In this document: positions 8,314 through 16,322 of the stretch, piece after piece
Position numbering within the stretch: position 1 is the stretch's first letter
Layout of the letters: every line of letters starts with the position of its first letter
Assembly: GCA_963775125.1 (NCBI GenBank)
Contig: CAVZHQ010000006.1
Span: 248,001-312,000, forward strand
DNA length: 64,000 nt
Direction of reading: 5' to 3'
DNA from: JAHECQ01 sp963775125
GTDB taxonomy: Bacteria > Actinomycetota > Acidimicrobiia > Acidimicrobiales > SZUA-35
Position numbers and translations under genes: made by a program
The notes under the pieces: generated by a model
The model's database searches: none
What the model saw: the letters and a program-made list of their open reading frames with translations, nothing else
Told to the model about the DNA's origin: nothing

Positions 8314-9689
8314 AGTTCACCCAGTACTACCTCGACTGCCTCTCGCATGCCTCCTACCTGATCGGTGACGAGACCACCGGTCGAGCCGTCGTGGTCGACC
8401 CCCGCCGCGACGTCGACGAATACCTCCGTGACGCGGCAGACGCCGGGCTCACCATCGAACTGGTCCTCGAAACGCACTTCCACGCCGACTTCCTCTCCGG
8501 CCATCTCGAGCTCGCCGCCGCAACCGGGGCCCAGATCGGGTACTCCTCGGTTGCTGCACCCGAGTTCGAGGTCCGGTCCTTCGTCGACGGCGAGCGCTAC
8601 TCGCTGGGCGAGGTCGAGCTGGAGATCCGGCACACACCCGGTCACACGCCCGAATCGATGAGCATCGTGGTCTGGGAACACCGCGGCGACGCCGAACCCT
8701 ACGGCGTGCTCACCGGCGACACGTTGTTCATCGGTGATGTCGGCCGACCCGACCTCCTGGCCTCGATCGGGTTCACTCGGGACGAGTTGGCGGACCAGCT
8801 GTACGACAGTCTTCACGACAAGCTCCTGACCCTGCCCGACTCGACGCGCGTCTTCCCCGCCCATGGCGCCGGCTCGGCCTGCGGCAAGAACCTTTCGACT
8901 GAGACCTCGTCGACGATGGGCGAACAGCGGGCGAACAACTACGCGCTGCTCGCACCGAACAAGAAGACCTTCATCGACCTGGTCACCGAAGGTCAGCCGC
9001 CGGCACCCGACTACTTCGTGTTCGACGCCATTCTCAACCGAAAGGAGCGGCCGCTCCTCGATGAGTCGGCCTCGCCCGCAGCCCTCGAGCTCGGGGACTT
9101 CGACGCGCTGGTCGCCAGAGGCGCCATCATCGTCGATGGCCGAGATCCCGAAGAATTCGCACAGGGGCATTTGTCCGGGTCGATCAACGTCGGCTTGAAG
9201 GGCCGCTACGCCGAGTTCGCCGGCTCGGTCGTCGCAACCGACGCCGACATCGTGCTCGTCGTCAACGACGGGTTCGAGACCGAGGCCAAGAACCGGCTCG
9301 CTCGCATCGGTTTCGACCGGGTCGTTGGCTACCTCGTCCATCCTCTGATCGTGATGGCCGACCACCCGGAGCGGGTGCAACGCGCGTCACGGCTGACCGT
9401 CGGGCAGTTCGAGGACCGTCAACGGGAGATCGAGGGCCTCCAGGTCGTCGACATCCGCAACCCCGGCGAGTTCGCCATCGGATCGATCCCGGGAGCAGAG
9501 CCCATCCCGGTCGGTCAGCTACCACAGCGCCTCGACGAGTTGGACCCGAAGGCTCCGACCGTCGTCTACTGCGCCGGCGGCTACCGGTCATCGGTGGCCG
9601 CAAGCCTGCTCCGGCAACGTGGCTTCTCGGACGTGTCCGACATTCTCGGCGGCTACGGCGCCTGGGTCGAGCTTCGCCAGCCCGTCTGA
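8310..9689 (+). CDS. Persulfide dioxygenase-rhodanese fusion (MBL fold plus two rhodanese domains)
   Basis: A 459-residue protein. Residues 1-250 form a metallo-beta-lactamase fold of the ETHE1/persulfide dioxygenase type: THFHADFLSGH (His56, His58, Asp60), HTPGHTPES and TGDTLFIGDVGRPD supply the iron ligands. Two rhodanese domains follow. The first (IVVDGRDPEEF) has no catalytic cysteine at the expected loop (VLVVNDG). The second has Cys421 in VVYCAGGYRSS and should be active. This is the domain order of CstB-like enzymes that turn persulfide into sulfite and thiosulfate. It is coupled to SulP by an ATGA overlap with ribosome site GAAAGGA, and it works downstream of the SQR at 4575. Confidence 0.87.
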   Translation: MKFTQYYLDCLSHASYLIGDETTGRAVVVDPRRDVDEYLRDAADAGLTIELVLETHFHADFLSGHLELAAATGAQIGYSSVAAPEFEVRSFVDGERYSLGEVELEIRHTPGHTPESMSIVVWEHRGDAEPYGVLTGDTLFIGDVGRPDLLASIGFTRDELADQLYDSLHDKLLTLPDSTRVFPAHGAGSACGKNLSTETSSTMGEQRANNYALLAPNKKTFIDLVTEGQPPAPDYFVFDAILNRKERPLLDESASPAALELGDFDALVARGAIIVDGRDPEEFAQGHLSGSINVGLKGRYAEFAGSVVATDADIVLVVNDGFETEAKNRLARIGFDRVVGYLVHPLIVMADHPERVQRASRLTVGQFEDRQREIEGLQVVDIRNPGEFAIGSIPGAEPIPVGQLPQRLDELDPKAPTVVYCAGGYRSSVAASLLRQRGFSDVSDILGGYGAWVELRQPV

Positions 9690-9708
9690 TTCGGCTTCGA
9701 ACACCGAC

Positions 9709-9714
9709 TAGGGT
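9709..9714 (+). promoter_or_regulatory. -10 box, leaderless start of membrane protein gene
   Basis: TAGGGT followed by seven bases and the GTG at 9722. Confidence 0.45.
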
Positions 9715-9721
9715 TGGCCCG

Positions 9722-10301
9722 GTGAAGTCGGCTGGAAGGCGTTCGCTGGCGTGGGCCGTCTCCATGGTCCCCGCGCTCGTCTTGGCGCTCCTGTCTTCAC
9801 TGCTCACCCACCAGATCGCCTATCTGGCGACCCAGCCGCTCGTACACGACGGCCACACACACGTCGCCTGGCGTTGGGCCCTGTTGCTGCCGCTGCTACT
9901 GCTCGGCATCAGCTGGGCTGTCGTCCGGCACCTGCGCGACCATGGGCATCGACGGGTGTCGACCGTCGGCGTGGCAACGCTCGGGCTGTTGCTCTTCCTG
10001 GGTCAGGAGACCGTCGAGATCATCCGCGCCGGCGGGTCGGCGCCGCAAGCCATCCGGTCCCCGGGCGTGCTCGCCGGCGCCCTGCTTCTGGCCCCGATCG
10101 CGGCGGTGCTCGTGCGTTGCCTGCGCGGTGTGGCCGGCTTGGTTCAGCGACTGCTCGGGCCGCCCGACGCTCGTCCACGTTCGGAGGGACGATCTTCCCC
10201 GTGCCGGTGCAGTCGAGGTCTTCGTCACGTCCGTTGTGGCAATGGTTCTCTCACGTGGGCCTCCGGTCGGGATCGCACCCTCGTCCCGACCACTCCACTG
10301 A
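9722..10301 (+). CDS. Small multi-pass membrane protein, probably frame-shifted near its end
   Basis: Not assigned to a named family. About four hydrophobic segments are visible in the first 150 residues (for example LLLPLLLLGISWAV and VLAGALLLAPIAAVLV), with a His-containing loop (HDGHTHVAW) that could bind metal. From about 10180 the original frame becomes Arg/Ser/Cys-rich and unconvincing. The +1 frame continues sensibly (EVFVTSVVAMVLSRGPPV) to a stop at 10301. I therefore suggest an extra base near 10180; otherwise the original frame runs to 10435 across the next gene. It is first of a three-gene group with the cupredoxin-like lipoprotein and the large membrane protein. Confidence 0.55.
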
Positions 10302-10313
10302 AAGAGAGATCCC

Positions 10314-10840
10314 ATGACCATCACACTTCCCGTTGCGTTTCGCCGCGGGTCGACCATTCTCGCCCTCACCTTCGTCGCTGCCCTTGCGGGGTGCGGGAGT
10401 TCCAGCATCGGACGCGGCCGAGCCGGCCGCATTGACGTCGACCACCGAGCCCACGACCGCGACGTCCGGGTCCTCCCAAGCCGATCACGACGACGACTGC
10501 CGATCATGACGACGGCGACGATCATGCCGAAGACTCGGCATCCACCACGGCGCCCCCCGGGGGTGCGGTCGCGGAGGCTGACGTCGTCATCGAGGTCTCC
10601 TTCGTTGCGGGTGCCGTCACCGTCGAACAGGACCGGGTCGAGGTGACCCAGGGCCAAACCGTCGGCATCGTGTTGTCGAGCGACGTCGATGAGTCGGCGC
10701 ATGTCCACGGGTACGACTTGTCCCTTCCGGTGTCCGCCGGTGCCACCGGCGAGGTGGTCTTCACCGCAGACACGCCCGGCGTGTTCGAGGTCGAGTTGCA
10801 CGAATCCGGGACGTTCCTGTTCGAGATGCTCGTCAGATGA
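10314..10840 (+). CDS. Cupredoxin-like lipoprotein, with two apparent +1 frameshifts
   Basis: The N-terminus is a lipoprotein signal peptide with lipobox LAGC (cleavage before Cys27), preceded by ribosome site aaagagaga. The continuation is found by stepping frame twice: a Ser/Thr/Ala linker (SDAAEPAALTSTTEP) after an extra base near 10407, and an Asp/His-rich segment (ADHDDGDDHAED) after an extra T near 10498. The final frame gives a beta-rich domain (VTQGQTVGIVLSSDVDESAH, then VFEVELHESGTFLFEMLV) typical of cupredoxin-fold secreted proteins; whether copper is bound is unclear. Repaired length is about 174 aa. Its stop overlaps the next gene (ATGA). Three consecutive frames in one gene suggest local sequencing errors. 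Confidence 0.62.
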
Positions 10841-12150
10841 TCGAGTTCGCCCACGGTGTCGGCGGTCGCGGCGATCTGCCGCTGCCGCTCTGGATGTTCA
10901 GCTGGGCGGCGTCCATCGCGCTGGTTCTGTCCTTCATCGCGCTGGGTTTCCTCTGGACCCAGCCGAAGCTGGCGGCCCTGGCGTCGAGACCGGAACACTC
11001 GATCGGTGTCGCCGGCCGTGCCGTGGTCATCGTGTTGCGAGTGCTTGCGTTGGTGCTCTACCTCACGGCGTTGACCGCCGGGTTCTGGGGAACGGATGAT
11101 CCAGCGCGGAATCTGTTGCCGGTCACGCTCTACGTGGCGGTGTGGGTCGGCTCGTTGGTGTTGTCCGGATTGACCATCGACCTCTGGTCGGTGGTCAATC
11201 CGTTGGTGACGCTCACCCGAATGCTCGAGCGACTTCTGGGCCGCTCAGGCGTGACGTCGTCGAATGCGCCGGCCTCGGTGAGGGGCGACCTGGCTGCCGC
11301 AGCGGGGATGTTCGTGTTTCTCTACTACGAGCTCATCCACCAGTCCGGGGCGTCTCCCCGTTCGATCGGACGCCTGTTGGCGGTGCACACCGTCGTCTCC
11401 GTCGTCGTGGGCCTCCGCTGGGGGAGCAGCTGGCTCCGGCGCCACGAGCCGTTCAGCGCCTTGTCCTACTTCGTCGGACATCTTGCGCCCCTCTGGATGC
11501 GGCACGAGACGACGAGTGTCGGTGTCCGTATCCCGATGTCCGGCCTGGCCAGAGTCCCGACCACGGTCGGCTCCGTCGCCCTCCTGATGGTGGTGCTGGG
11601 TGGGACGACGTTCGATGGGTTCGCCGAGAGCCGTTCAGGGCGCTCACTGTTCGGTACCGCGGAGGGCTGGACCGGGACGGTGTCGCTGACCGCCGGACTG
11701 GCGGCGTCGATTGCGATCGTGGCCGCACTGTACGCCGTTGGCTGTTGGTGGGTGAGCAGGGTCACGGGTGAGCGAACGACCGACATGATCGGGGCGTTTG
11801 CGCCTTCCGTCATCCCGATCGTGTTCGGGTACGCGGTGGCCCACTACGCCCAACTGCTGGTCGACGAGATCCAGTCGTTCTGGTTCCGGCTCTCGGACCC
11901 GTTCGGCAAGGGCTGGGATTTGTTCGGCTCGGCGACTGGCGAGGTCGACTACAACGTCATCGGCCCCGACGCCATCGCCTGGGTGCAAGTGCTGGCCATT
12001 CTGTTCGGCCACATCGGAGCGGTCGCCGTCGCCCATGACCGCTCACTCGAGCGATTTGCAGCCAAGGACGCCTGGCGCAGCCAGTTCGCCATGCTGGTGG
12101 TGATGGTCGCCTACAGCACACTCGGCCTCTGGCTACTGCTGTCGGCGTAA
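10837..12150 (+). CDS. Multi-pass membrane protein of the actinobacterial 'fenitrothion hydrolase' annotation family
   Basis: A 437-residue integral membrane protein with about eleven hydrophobic helices. It opens with HGVGGRGDLPLPLWMF, a signature I recall from actinobacterial proteins automatically named fenitrothion hydrolase; that name is almost certainly not its real role. It begins inside the stop codon of the lipoprotein gene (ATGA), so the two are co-translated. The pairing with a secreted cupredoxin-like lipoprotein suggests metal handling or an electron-transfer role at the membrane, but no catalytic motif is visible. The family memory is moderate; membrane topology is clear from the sequence. 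Confidence 0.7.
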   Translation: MIEFAHGVGGRGDLPLPLWMFSWAASIALVLSFIALGFLWTQPKLAALASRPEHSIGVAGRAVVIVLRVLALVLYLTALTAGFWGTDDPARNLLPVTLYVAVWVGSLVLSGLTIDLWSVVNPLVTLTRMLERLLGRSGVTSSNAPASVRGDLAAAAGMFVFLYYELIHQSGASPRSIGRLLAVHTVVSVVVGLRWGSSWLRRHEPFSALSYFVGHLAPLWMRHETTSVGVRIPMSGLARVPTTVGSVALLMVVLGGTTFDGFAESRSGRSLFGTAEGWTGTVSLTAGLAASIAIVAALYAVGCWWVSRVTGERTTDMIGAFAPSVIPIVFGYAVAHYAQLLVDEIQSFWFRLSDPFGKGWDLFGSATGEVDYNVIGPDAIAWVQVLAILFGHIGAVAVAHDRSLERFAAKDAWRSQFAMLVVMVAYSTLGLWLLLSA

Positions 12151-12151
12151 A

Positions 12152-12262
12152 CGAACCTCCGGCTCCAGGCGTCATCCCCCTCGAACCTCCGGCTCCAGGC
12201 GTCGGAAACCGACGCTCCCAGCCGGAGGTTCGAGGAGACCGACGCCCCCAGCCGGAGGTTCG
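12152..12262. repeat. Palindromic intergenic element, family A: two forward, two inverted copies
   Basis: A 22-bp unit (CGAACCTCCGGCTCCAGGCG and two more bases) occurs directly at 12152 and 12182 and inverted at 12211 and 12241, a 30-bp period on each side of a centre near 12207. It fills the gap between two convergent genes and can fold as a long hairpin in either transcript, so it probably serves as a bidirectional terminator. Confidence 0.75.
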
Positions 12263-12286
12263 AGGGCAGCAGGTCGACGATGCGTC

Positions 12287-13129
12287 TCAGCGCTTCCATT
12301 GCGCGATTGCGGAGACGGCGGATTCGTAGCTCTTCTCGACGAGCAGCCCGGTTGCTTTGAAGTCGAACGAGCTGACGTCGGGCGGGGTGACGCTGGGTAT
12401 CGAAGCAATCGTGCATTGGGTCGACAGATCGCTGACGTCGTGGGCTTGTTGGTTGCGGATCATGAGGTTGACCGAGTGCAACAGGCCGCCGACAACCCGG
12501 CCGGGAAAGGCGGTCGGCGGCGTCGTGGGGGAGGCATCGAGCGAGATGATGCTGCGGCCCCCGAATGCGACGGCCTGGCGGATGGGTACGTTGGCCGAGA
12601 CCCCGCCATCCAGGAACTCACGGCCGCCGACCATCACGCGAGGAAAGATTCCGGGAATGGCTGAGCTGGCCAAGAGCGCGGTGCGGAGGTGGCCGCTGAC
12701 GAGCAGTTCGGGCGCTCCGTTCGATGCCGAGGTGGCCACCGCGGCGAAGGGGATCCGGAGGTCGTCGAACGTCTGTGCGTCCAGGTGGTCGTCGATCAAT
12801 GCCCCCAGAAGCGTCGGCCGACACAGTGCTCCGTCCCGGACAAGATTGCGGACGAGCCCGAAGAGGCTGCCGCCGAAGATGGTCCTTCGATCCATGCGGG
12901 TCCACAGGTCGAGGAGCTCGGTCACCGCCGATTCGGGCCGGGCAGCCAGCACCGCTCCATTCAGGGCCCCGACGGAAACCCCGACGATGAGGTCCGGCAC
13001 GATGTCGTGCTCGAGGAGCGCCTGGACCATCCCAACCTGCGCTGCGCCGTAGGAACCCCCGCCTGAGAGTGCGAACGCAAGTGGCCTCGGCCAGTCGGCA
13101 AGTGGCAGGGTCGGGCTGGGTTGCGTCAT
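12287..13129 (-). CDS. Patatin-like phospholipase
   Basis: A 280-residue serine lipid acyl hydrolase of the RssA/patatin family. The catalytic features are all present: the oxyanion loop (SGGGSYGAAQ), the nucleophile elbow GVSVG in VGVSVGALNG, and the catalytic aspartate in DGGVSANVP. No signal peptide or membrane segment is obvious, so it probably acts in the cytoplasm or at the inner face of the membrane. Substrate is unknown. The start is the ATG at 13129, directly before the conserved LAFALSGGG strand. Confidence 0.9.
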   Translation of the reverse strand: MTQPSPTLPLADWPRPLAFALSGGGSYGAAQVGMVQALLEHDIVPDLIVGVSVGALNGAVLAARPESAVTELLDLWTRMDRRTIFGGSLFGLVRNLVRDGALCRPTLLGALIDDHLDAQTFDDLRIPFAAVATSASNGAPELLVSGHLRTALLASSAIPGIFPRVMVGGREFLDGGVSANVPIRQAVAFGGRSIISLDASPTTPPTAFPGRVVGGLLHSVNLMIRNQQAHDVSDLSTQCTIASIPSVTPPDVSSFDFKATGLLVEKSYESAVSAIAQWKR

Positions 13130-13215
13130 CGGCTTCCAGTGAACACCACTTGCCCGTCATGCGGTGGTCGCAGGGGGTCCTGACCAGCAACCCCCGAGAA
13201 GTCGGCTCGGCGCGC

Positions 13216-13221
13216 TACGTT
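13216..13221 (+). promoter_or_regulatory. -10 box, leaderless start of rhomboid-like gene
   Basis: TACGTT followed by six bases and the ATG at 13228. This favours 13228 over upstream in-frame start codons. Confidence 0.5.
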
Positions 13222-13227
13222 GATTCG

Positions 13228-14088
13228 ATGTTCAGCAATCGGCCAAGCCGGTTTACCAGCGGCCAGGAACCCTGGTTCAAGATCGGCTCCCTCGACGTCG
13301 GGTCATCGGTGCTCGTCGCCGGGGTCATCGCCATCAGCCTGTTCCTGACCGCAGCTGAGGGTGGGTCTCGTCCCCTCAGCTCCCGCCTGATCTTCGACGG
13401 CGACGGCGTGCTCGACGGCGAGGTCTGGCGGCTGATCACCTGGTGGATCCCCAATCAGCCGAGCATCTGGCGGGTGCTCACCATCGTGTATGTGGCCATC
13501 ATCGGCTCGCAGATCGAAGGAGCGCTGGGACGGGCCAGGATGGCTCTCTACTTCGGCTATCTCACCCTGGTGCCGGCGCTCATCGCCACGATCCTGACCG
13601 CGGTGGGCCTGTCGGCCGGGGGGTACCTCGCCGTCAACGAGTCCAGCTGGCTGTCGCTCTCGTTGCTGTTCACCTTCGTCGCCTACCTGCCCGGCGCCCA
13701 GTTCTTCTTCGGAATTCCCGGGTGGGTGCTTGCCCTGGTCATCGCCGTCATCGATCTTCTCCAGTTCACCCAGAACCGGCTGGAGGGTGACATCCTGTGG
13801 TACCTGCTCTCGGCCGGGGCAGTGCTGCTCCTGGCCAAGGCGTTCGGGCTGGCCGAGTCGATCAGCTGGATTCCCAAGGTGCCGCTTCCCTCGAAGATCG
13901 GCGGCGACCCCGCAGGTCGCGTCACCAAGGCCCCGCGTCGGGCCGGTGCCCCCACGCTCGACGACCCACTCGAGGAGATGGAGATCAACGCCATCCTCGA
14001 TCAGGTGTCCGAGAAGGGCCTGCACAGCCTGAGTCGCGCCCAGAAGCGCAAGCTGAAAGCCCACGGCAACAAACGTCGTCGCCGCTAG
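13228..14088 (+). CDS. Rhomboid-like membrane protein lacking the protease dyad
   Basis: A 286-residue protein with about six hydrophobic helices. It has the rhomboid hallmark after helix 1 (LDGEVWRLITWWIPNQ), and the C-terminal cytosolic tail ends with SLSRAQKRKLKAHG, a segment found on many actinobacterial rhomboid relatives. The catalytic GxSG motif and the helix-6 histidine are not visible: the equivalent region reads GYLAVNESSWLSLSLL. It is therefore probably an inactive rhomboid-fold protein that binds rather than cleaves membrane clients. It is divergent from the patatin gene. Confidence 0.72.
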   Translation: MFSNRPSRFTSGQEPWFKIGSLDVGSSVLVAGVIAISLFLTAAEGGSRPLSSRLIFDGDGVLDGEVWRLITWWIPNQPSIWRVLTIVYVAIIGSQIEGALGRARMALYFGYLTLVPALIATILTAVGLSAGGYLAVNESSWLSLSLLFTFVAYLPGAQFFFGIPGWVLALVIAVIDLLQFTQNRLEGDILWYLLSAGAVLLLAKAFGLAESISWIPKVPLPSKIGGDPAGRVTKAPRRAGAPTLDDPLEEMEINAILDQVSEKGLHSLSRAQKRKLKAHGNKRRRR

Positions 14089-14166
14089 TCGACCCCGTTC
14101 TCGGCGTTCTGCGTGCAGCACCACACCGCTCAGGGGTGGTAGGTGCACGCGGTTGGGCCTGGGGGT

Positions 14167-14172
14167 TAGGTT
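14167..14172 (+). promoter_or_regulatory. -10 box, leaderless start of aminotransferase gene
   Basis: TAGGTT followed by seven bases and the ATG at 14180. Confidence 0.5.
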
Positions 14173-14179
14173 GCAGGGC

Positions 14180-15379
14180 ATGACGTTCGACATGGGCTCC
14201 CAGTTCCGTTCCGGTCTTCCTCCGGCCGACAAGCCGTGGGGCGGCATCCCTCGATTCAGCTTCGTGGGAGGGAACAACGACGAGGCCAATGTGCCGTTCG
14301 GTGGGTTGGCCGAGGCGGCACTGAGTGCCCTTTCCCGGGAGGGACGGACGCTTGCGCTCTACAATCTTGGCGGCAGCCCGCTCGGCTACGAGCGACTGCG
14401 CCAGTTCGTGGCTGAGGTCCTGCAGACCCGAACGGCGATGACCTGCAGCGCCGACAACGTACTGCTCACCTCGGGCTCGCTGCAGGCCCTCGATCTGGTC
14501 AACGAACTGCTCCTCGAACCCGGCGACACGGTCATCGTCGAGAAGGCGACCTACGGCGGGATGTTGGGCCGGCTCGCTCGATGCGGGGTCACCGTCGTCG
14601 GCGCTGACCTGGACGCTGACGGCATTCGGCCCGATGCGCTGGCCGATCAGCTCGCCGATCTCGCAGCAAGAGGAGTTCGACCGAAGTACCTCTACACGAT
14701 CCCGACCGTGCAGAACCCGACGGGCAGCGTGATGCCCGTCGAGCGGAGGCGACAGATTCTCGACCTGGCCCGCCAGTACGGCGTGCCGATCTTCGAGGAC
14801 GACTGCTACGCCGACCTGCTGTGGAACGGGGAACGCCCGCCCAGCATCCGCGCCCTCGACGGCGATGGCGGGCAGGTCATCTACTGCGGGTCGTTCTCCA
14901 AGTCCATCGCCCCGGCGTTGCGGGTCGGCTACCTCGTCGCCGACTGGCCGGTGCTGGCCCAAATGCTGGCGCTGAAGACCGATGCGGGGTCCGGAGCGCT
15001 CGAGCAGTTGGTGCTGGCCGAGTACGCCGGCTCCCACTTCGACGCCCACGTCGACCAGCTCTGCGCGGTGCTGCGGCACAAGTGCGAAGTGATGATGGAC
15101 GCCGTCACCCTCAGCTTCGATGGTGCCGCCCAGTTCGACGCACCGAAAGGCGGCATCTTCTTGTGGTTGACGTTCGAGGACGATCGGGTCGACACCTCGG
15201 CGCTGGCCGCCCCGGCCCTGGCCAAAGGCATCGAGTTCAACCCGGGAGCGGGATGGTCGACCGACGCCTCGTGGGGCCGCAAACGGCTCCGACTGTGTTT
15301 CGGGCATCCCGAGCCCGAAGTGATCGTCGAGGGTGTCGAGGCGCTGGCCCAGGTCTTCCGCAGCGAAGGGGCTCTGTAG
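14180..15379 (+). CDS. PLP-dependent aminotransferase, class I/II (2-aminoadipate/MocR-like type)
   Basis: A 399-residue fold-type I aminotransferase. Visible are the cofactor-binding NPTGSVMP, the aspartate of FEDDCYADL and the Schiff-base lysine in GSFSKSIAPALRVGY. The N-terminal part (YNLGGSPLGYERLRQFV) is that of LysN/2-aminoadipate aminotransferases and of the catalytic half of MocR regulators. There is no DNA-binding domain, so it is an enzyme. The amino donor and acceptor are not determined. It runs alone toward the convergent PaaX gene, leaving a 43-base gap. Confidence 0.88.
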   Translation: MTFDMGSQFRSGLPPADKPWGGIPRFSFVGGNNDEANVPFGGLAEAALSALSREGRTLALYNLGGSPLGYERLRQFVAEVLQTRTAMTCSADNVLLTSGSLQALDLVNELLLEPGDTVIVEKATYGGMLGRLARCGVTVVGADLDADGIRPDALADQLADLAARGVRPKYLYTIPTVQNPTGSVMPVERRRQILDLARQYGVPIFEDDCYADLLWNGERPPSIRALDGDGGQVIYCGSFSKSIAPALRVGYLVADWPVLAQMLALKTDAGSGALEQLVLAEYAGSHFDAHVDQLCAVLRHKCEVMMDAVTLSFDGAAQFDAPKGGIFLWLTFEDDRVDTSALAAPALAKGIEFNPGAGWSTDASWGRKRLRLCFGHPEPEVIVEGVEALAQVFRSEGAL

Positions 15380-15422
15380 CCCCAGAACGGGATGTGGGGC
15401 TCCGGACTGAGGGGAAACTACC

Positions 15423-16322
15423 TCACCGAGCGGATGCGGCTTCTTGGTCGGCCCACCAGCGTTGAGCTGCCTGACTCCAGGCCCGGTGTCGATCGTCGAA
15501 GCAGGCCTTTGCGGCGCGGCCCGGCCATTCGCTGCCCAAGAGCTCGGCCGGGATCTCGGGGTCCTCGAACGGGAACCGTCGCCACGTGTCGACGAGGCCG
15601 GCCAGCGCAACGAACGAATCGGACGACGGCGGGTCCACCGAAGGCGCACCGCCGGCGGCACCGAAGTGGTGGGTGAACTGCTTGTATCGATCGGCCAAGG
15701 CCGGCACGTCCCAGGCGGCGGCAATGATGTGGTCGGGGGACGTGAGCGTGGTCGCCTCGGCCTTGAGCAGGAAGGTGCCGGCATCGAGGTCGAGGTCTTC
15801 CAGCACGCGCACGGCAGCCTGCTCTCGTGAGGTGTGAGGCGAGACCATCACCCCGCCGCCGAGGGTCCCGAAGCCGAGGAAGCCGAGACGGCGTCGGAGC
15901 TGATGGCGCATGGCCCGTTGCGCGTCGGGAACGCTGGACAGGACCAACAACCACCTACCGTCCCAGGGACTGCTCGAGTCTTGGAAGCCGTAGATCCGGT
16001 GGGCGCCTTCGGTGAGCAGGCGTTCACCCGCGTTGGACAACCTCCATCGGGTCCGACGCCCGTGGCTCGTCCGTTCGAGCAGTCCCTGATCGAAGAGTCT
16101 TGCCGTCGCCTGCCGGGCGTTCTGTTCGCCGTAGCCCAAGAGGCCGAGGGCCTCGACCAGGGTCGAGGTCCACACGCTGCCTCCGGCGGGGAGCACGAAC
16201 TCCCCGAGCAGAGTGAGCAGCGACGACCGTGCACTGCCGCCACTCCGTGGCCGGGGGCTGTCGCTGCCGTGTGGCCGGGCGCTGTCGCTGCCGTGTGGCC
16301 GGGCGCTGTCGGCGTCGGTCAT
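15423..16322 (-). CDS. PaaX-family transcriptional regulator
   Basis: A 299-residue regulator with a winged helix domain at about residues 33-100 (ARQATARLFDQGLLERTSHG) and a C-terminal PaaX domain (VSPHTSREQAAV, then WDVPALADRYKQF). PaaX proteins repress aromatic-CoA catabolism genes and are released by the acyl-CoA intermediate. The start overlaps the boxB stop codon by four bases, so it is co-expressed with boxB and boxC and plausibly controls the pathway. The first 25 residues are repetitive (SARPHGSD) because of a 24-bp in-frame tandem repeat and are probably unstructured. Confidence 0.85.
   Translation of the reverse strand: MTDADSARPHGSDSARPHGSDSPRPRSGGSARSSLLTLLGEFVLPAGGSVWTSTLVEALGLLGYGEQNARQATARLFDQGLLERTSHGRRTRWRLSNAGERLLTEGAHRIYGFQDSSSPWDGRWLLVLSSVPDAQRAMRHQLRRRLGFLGFGTLGGGVMVSPHTSREQAAVRVLEDLDLDAGTFLLKAEATTLTSPDHIIAAAWDVPALADRYKQFTHHFGAAGGAPSVDPPSSDSFVALAGLVDTWRRFPFEDPEIPAELLGSEWPGRAAKACFDDRHRAWSQAAQRWWADQEAASAR
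16233..16308. repeat. 24-bp tandem repeat at the 5' end of the PaaX gene
   Basis: Two perfect copies (16257-16280 and 16281-16304), a degenerate third copy on the left and a partial on the right. The array is in frame and encodes SARPHGSD repeats right after the start codon. Confidence 0.8.

Noticed and set aside
12152..12262. CRISPR array, suggested by regular 30-bp spacing of repeats
   Set aside because: Copies are partly inverted, only two in each orientation, with no unique spacers of constant length and no cas genes in the window.
13985..15784. 599-codon minus-strand frame opposite the aminotransferase
   Set aside because: The opposite strand has an intact aminotransferase with all catalytic motifs; the antisense frame has none.
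16233..16308. Repeat-rich N-terminus as evidence for a different PaaX start further in
   Set aside because: The ATG in the ATGA overlap with boxB is well placed and the repeat keeps frame, so the repetitive tail is probably translated; a later start cannot be excluded but is not needed.
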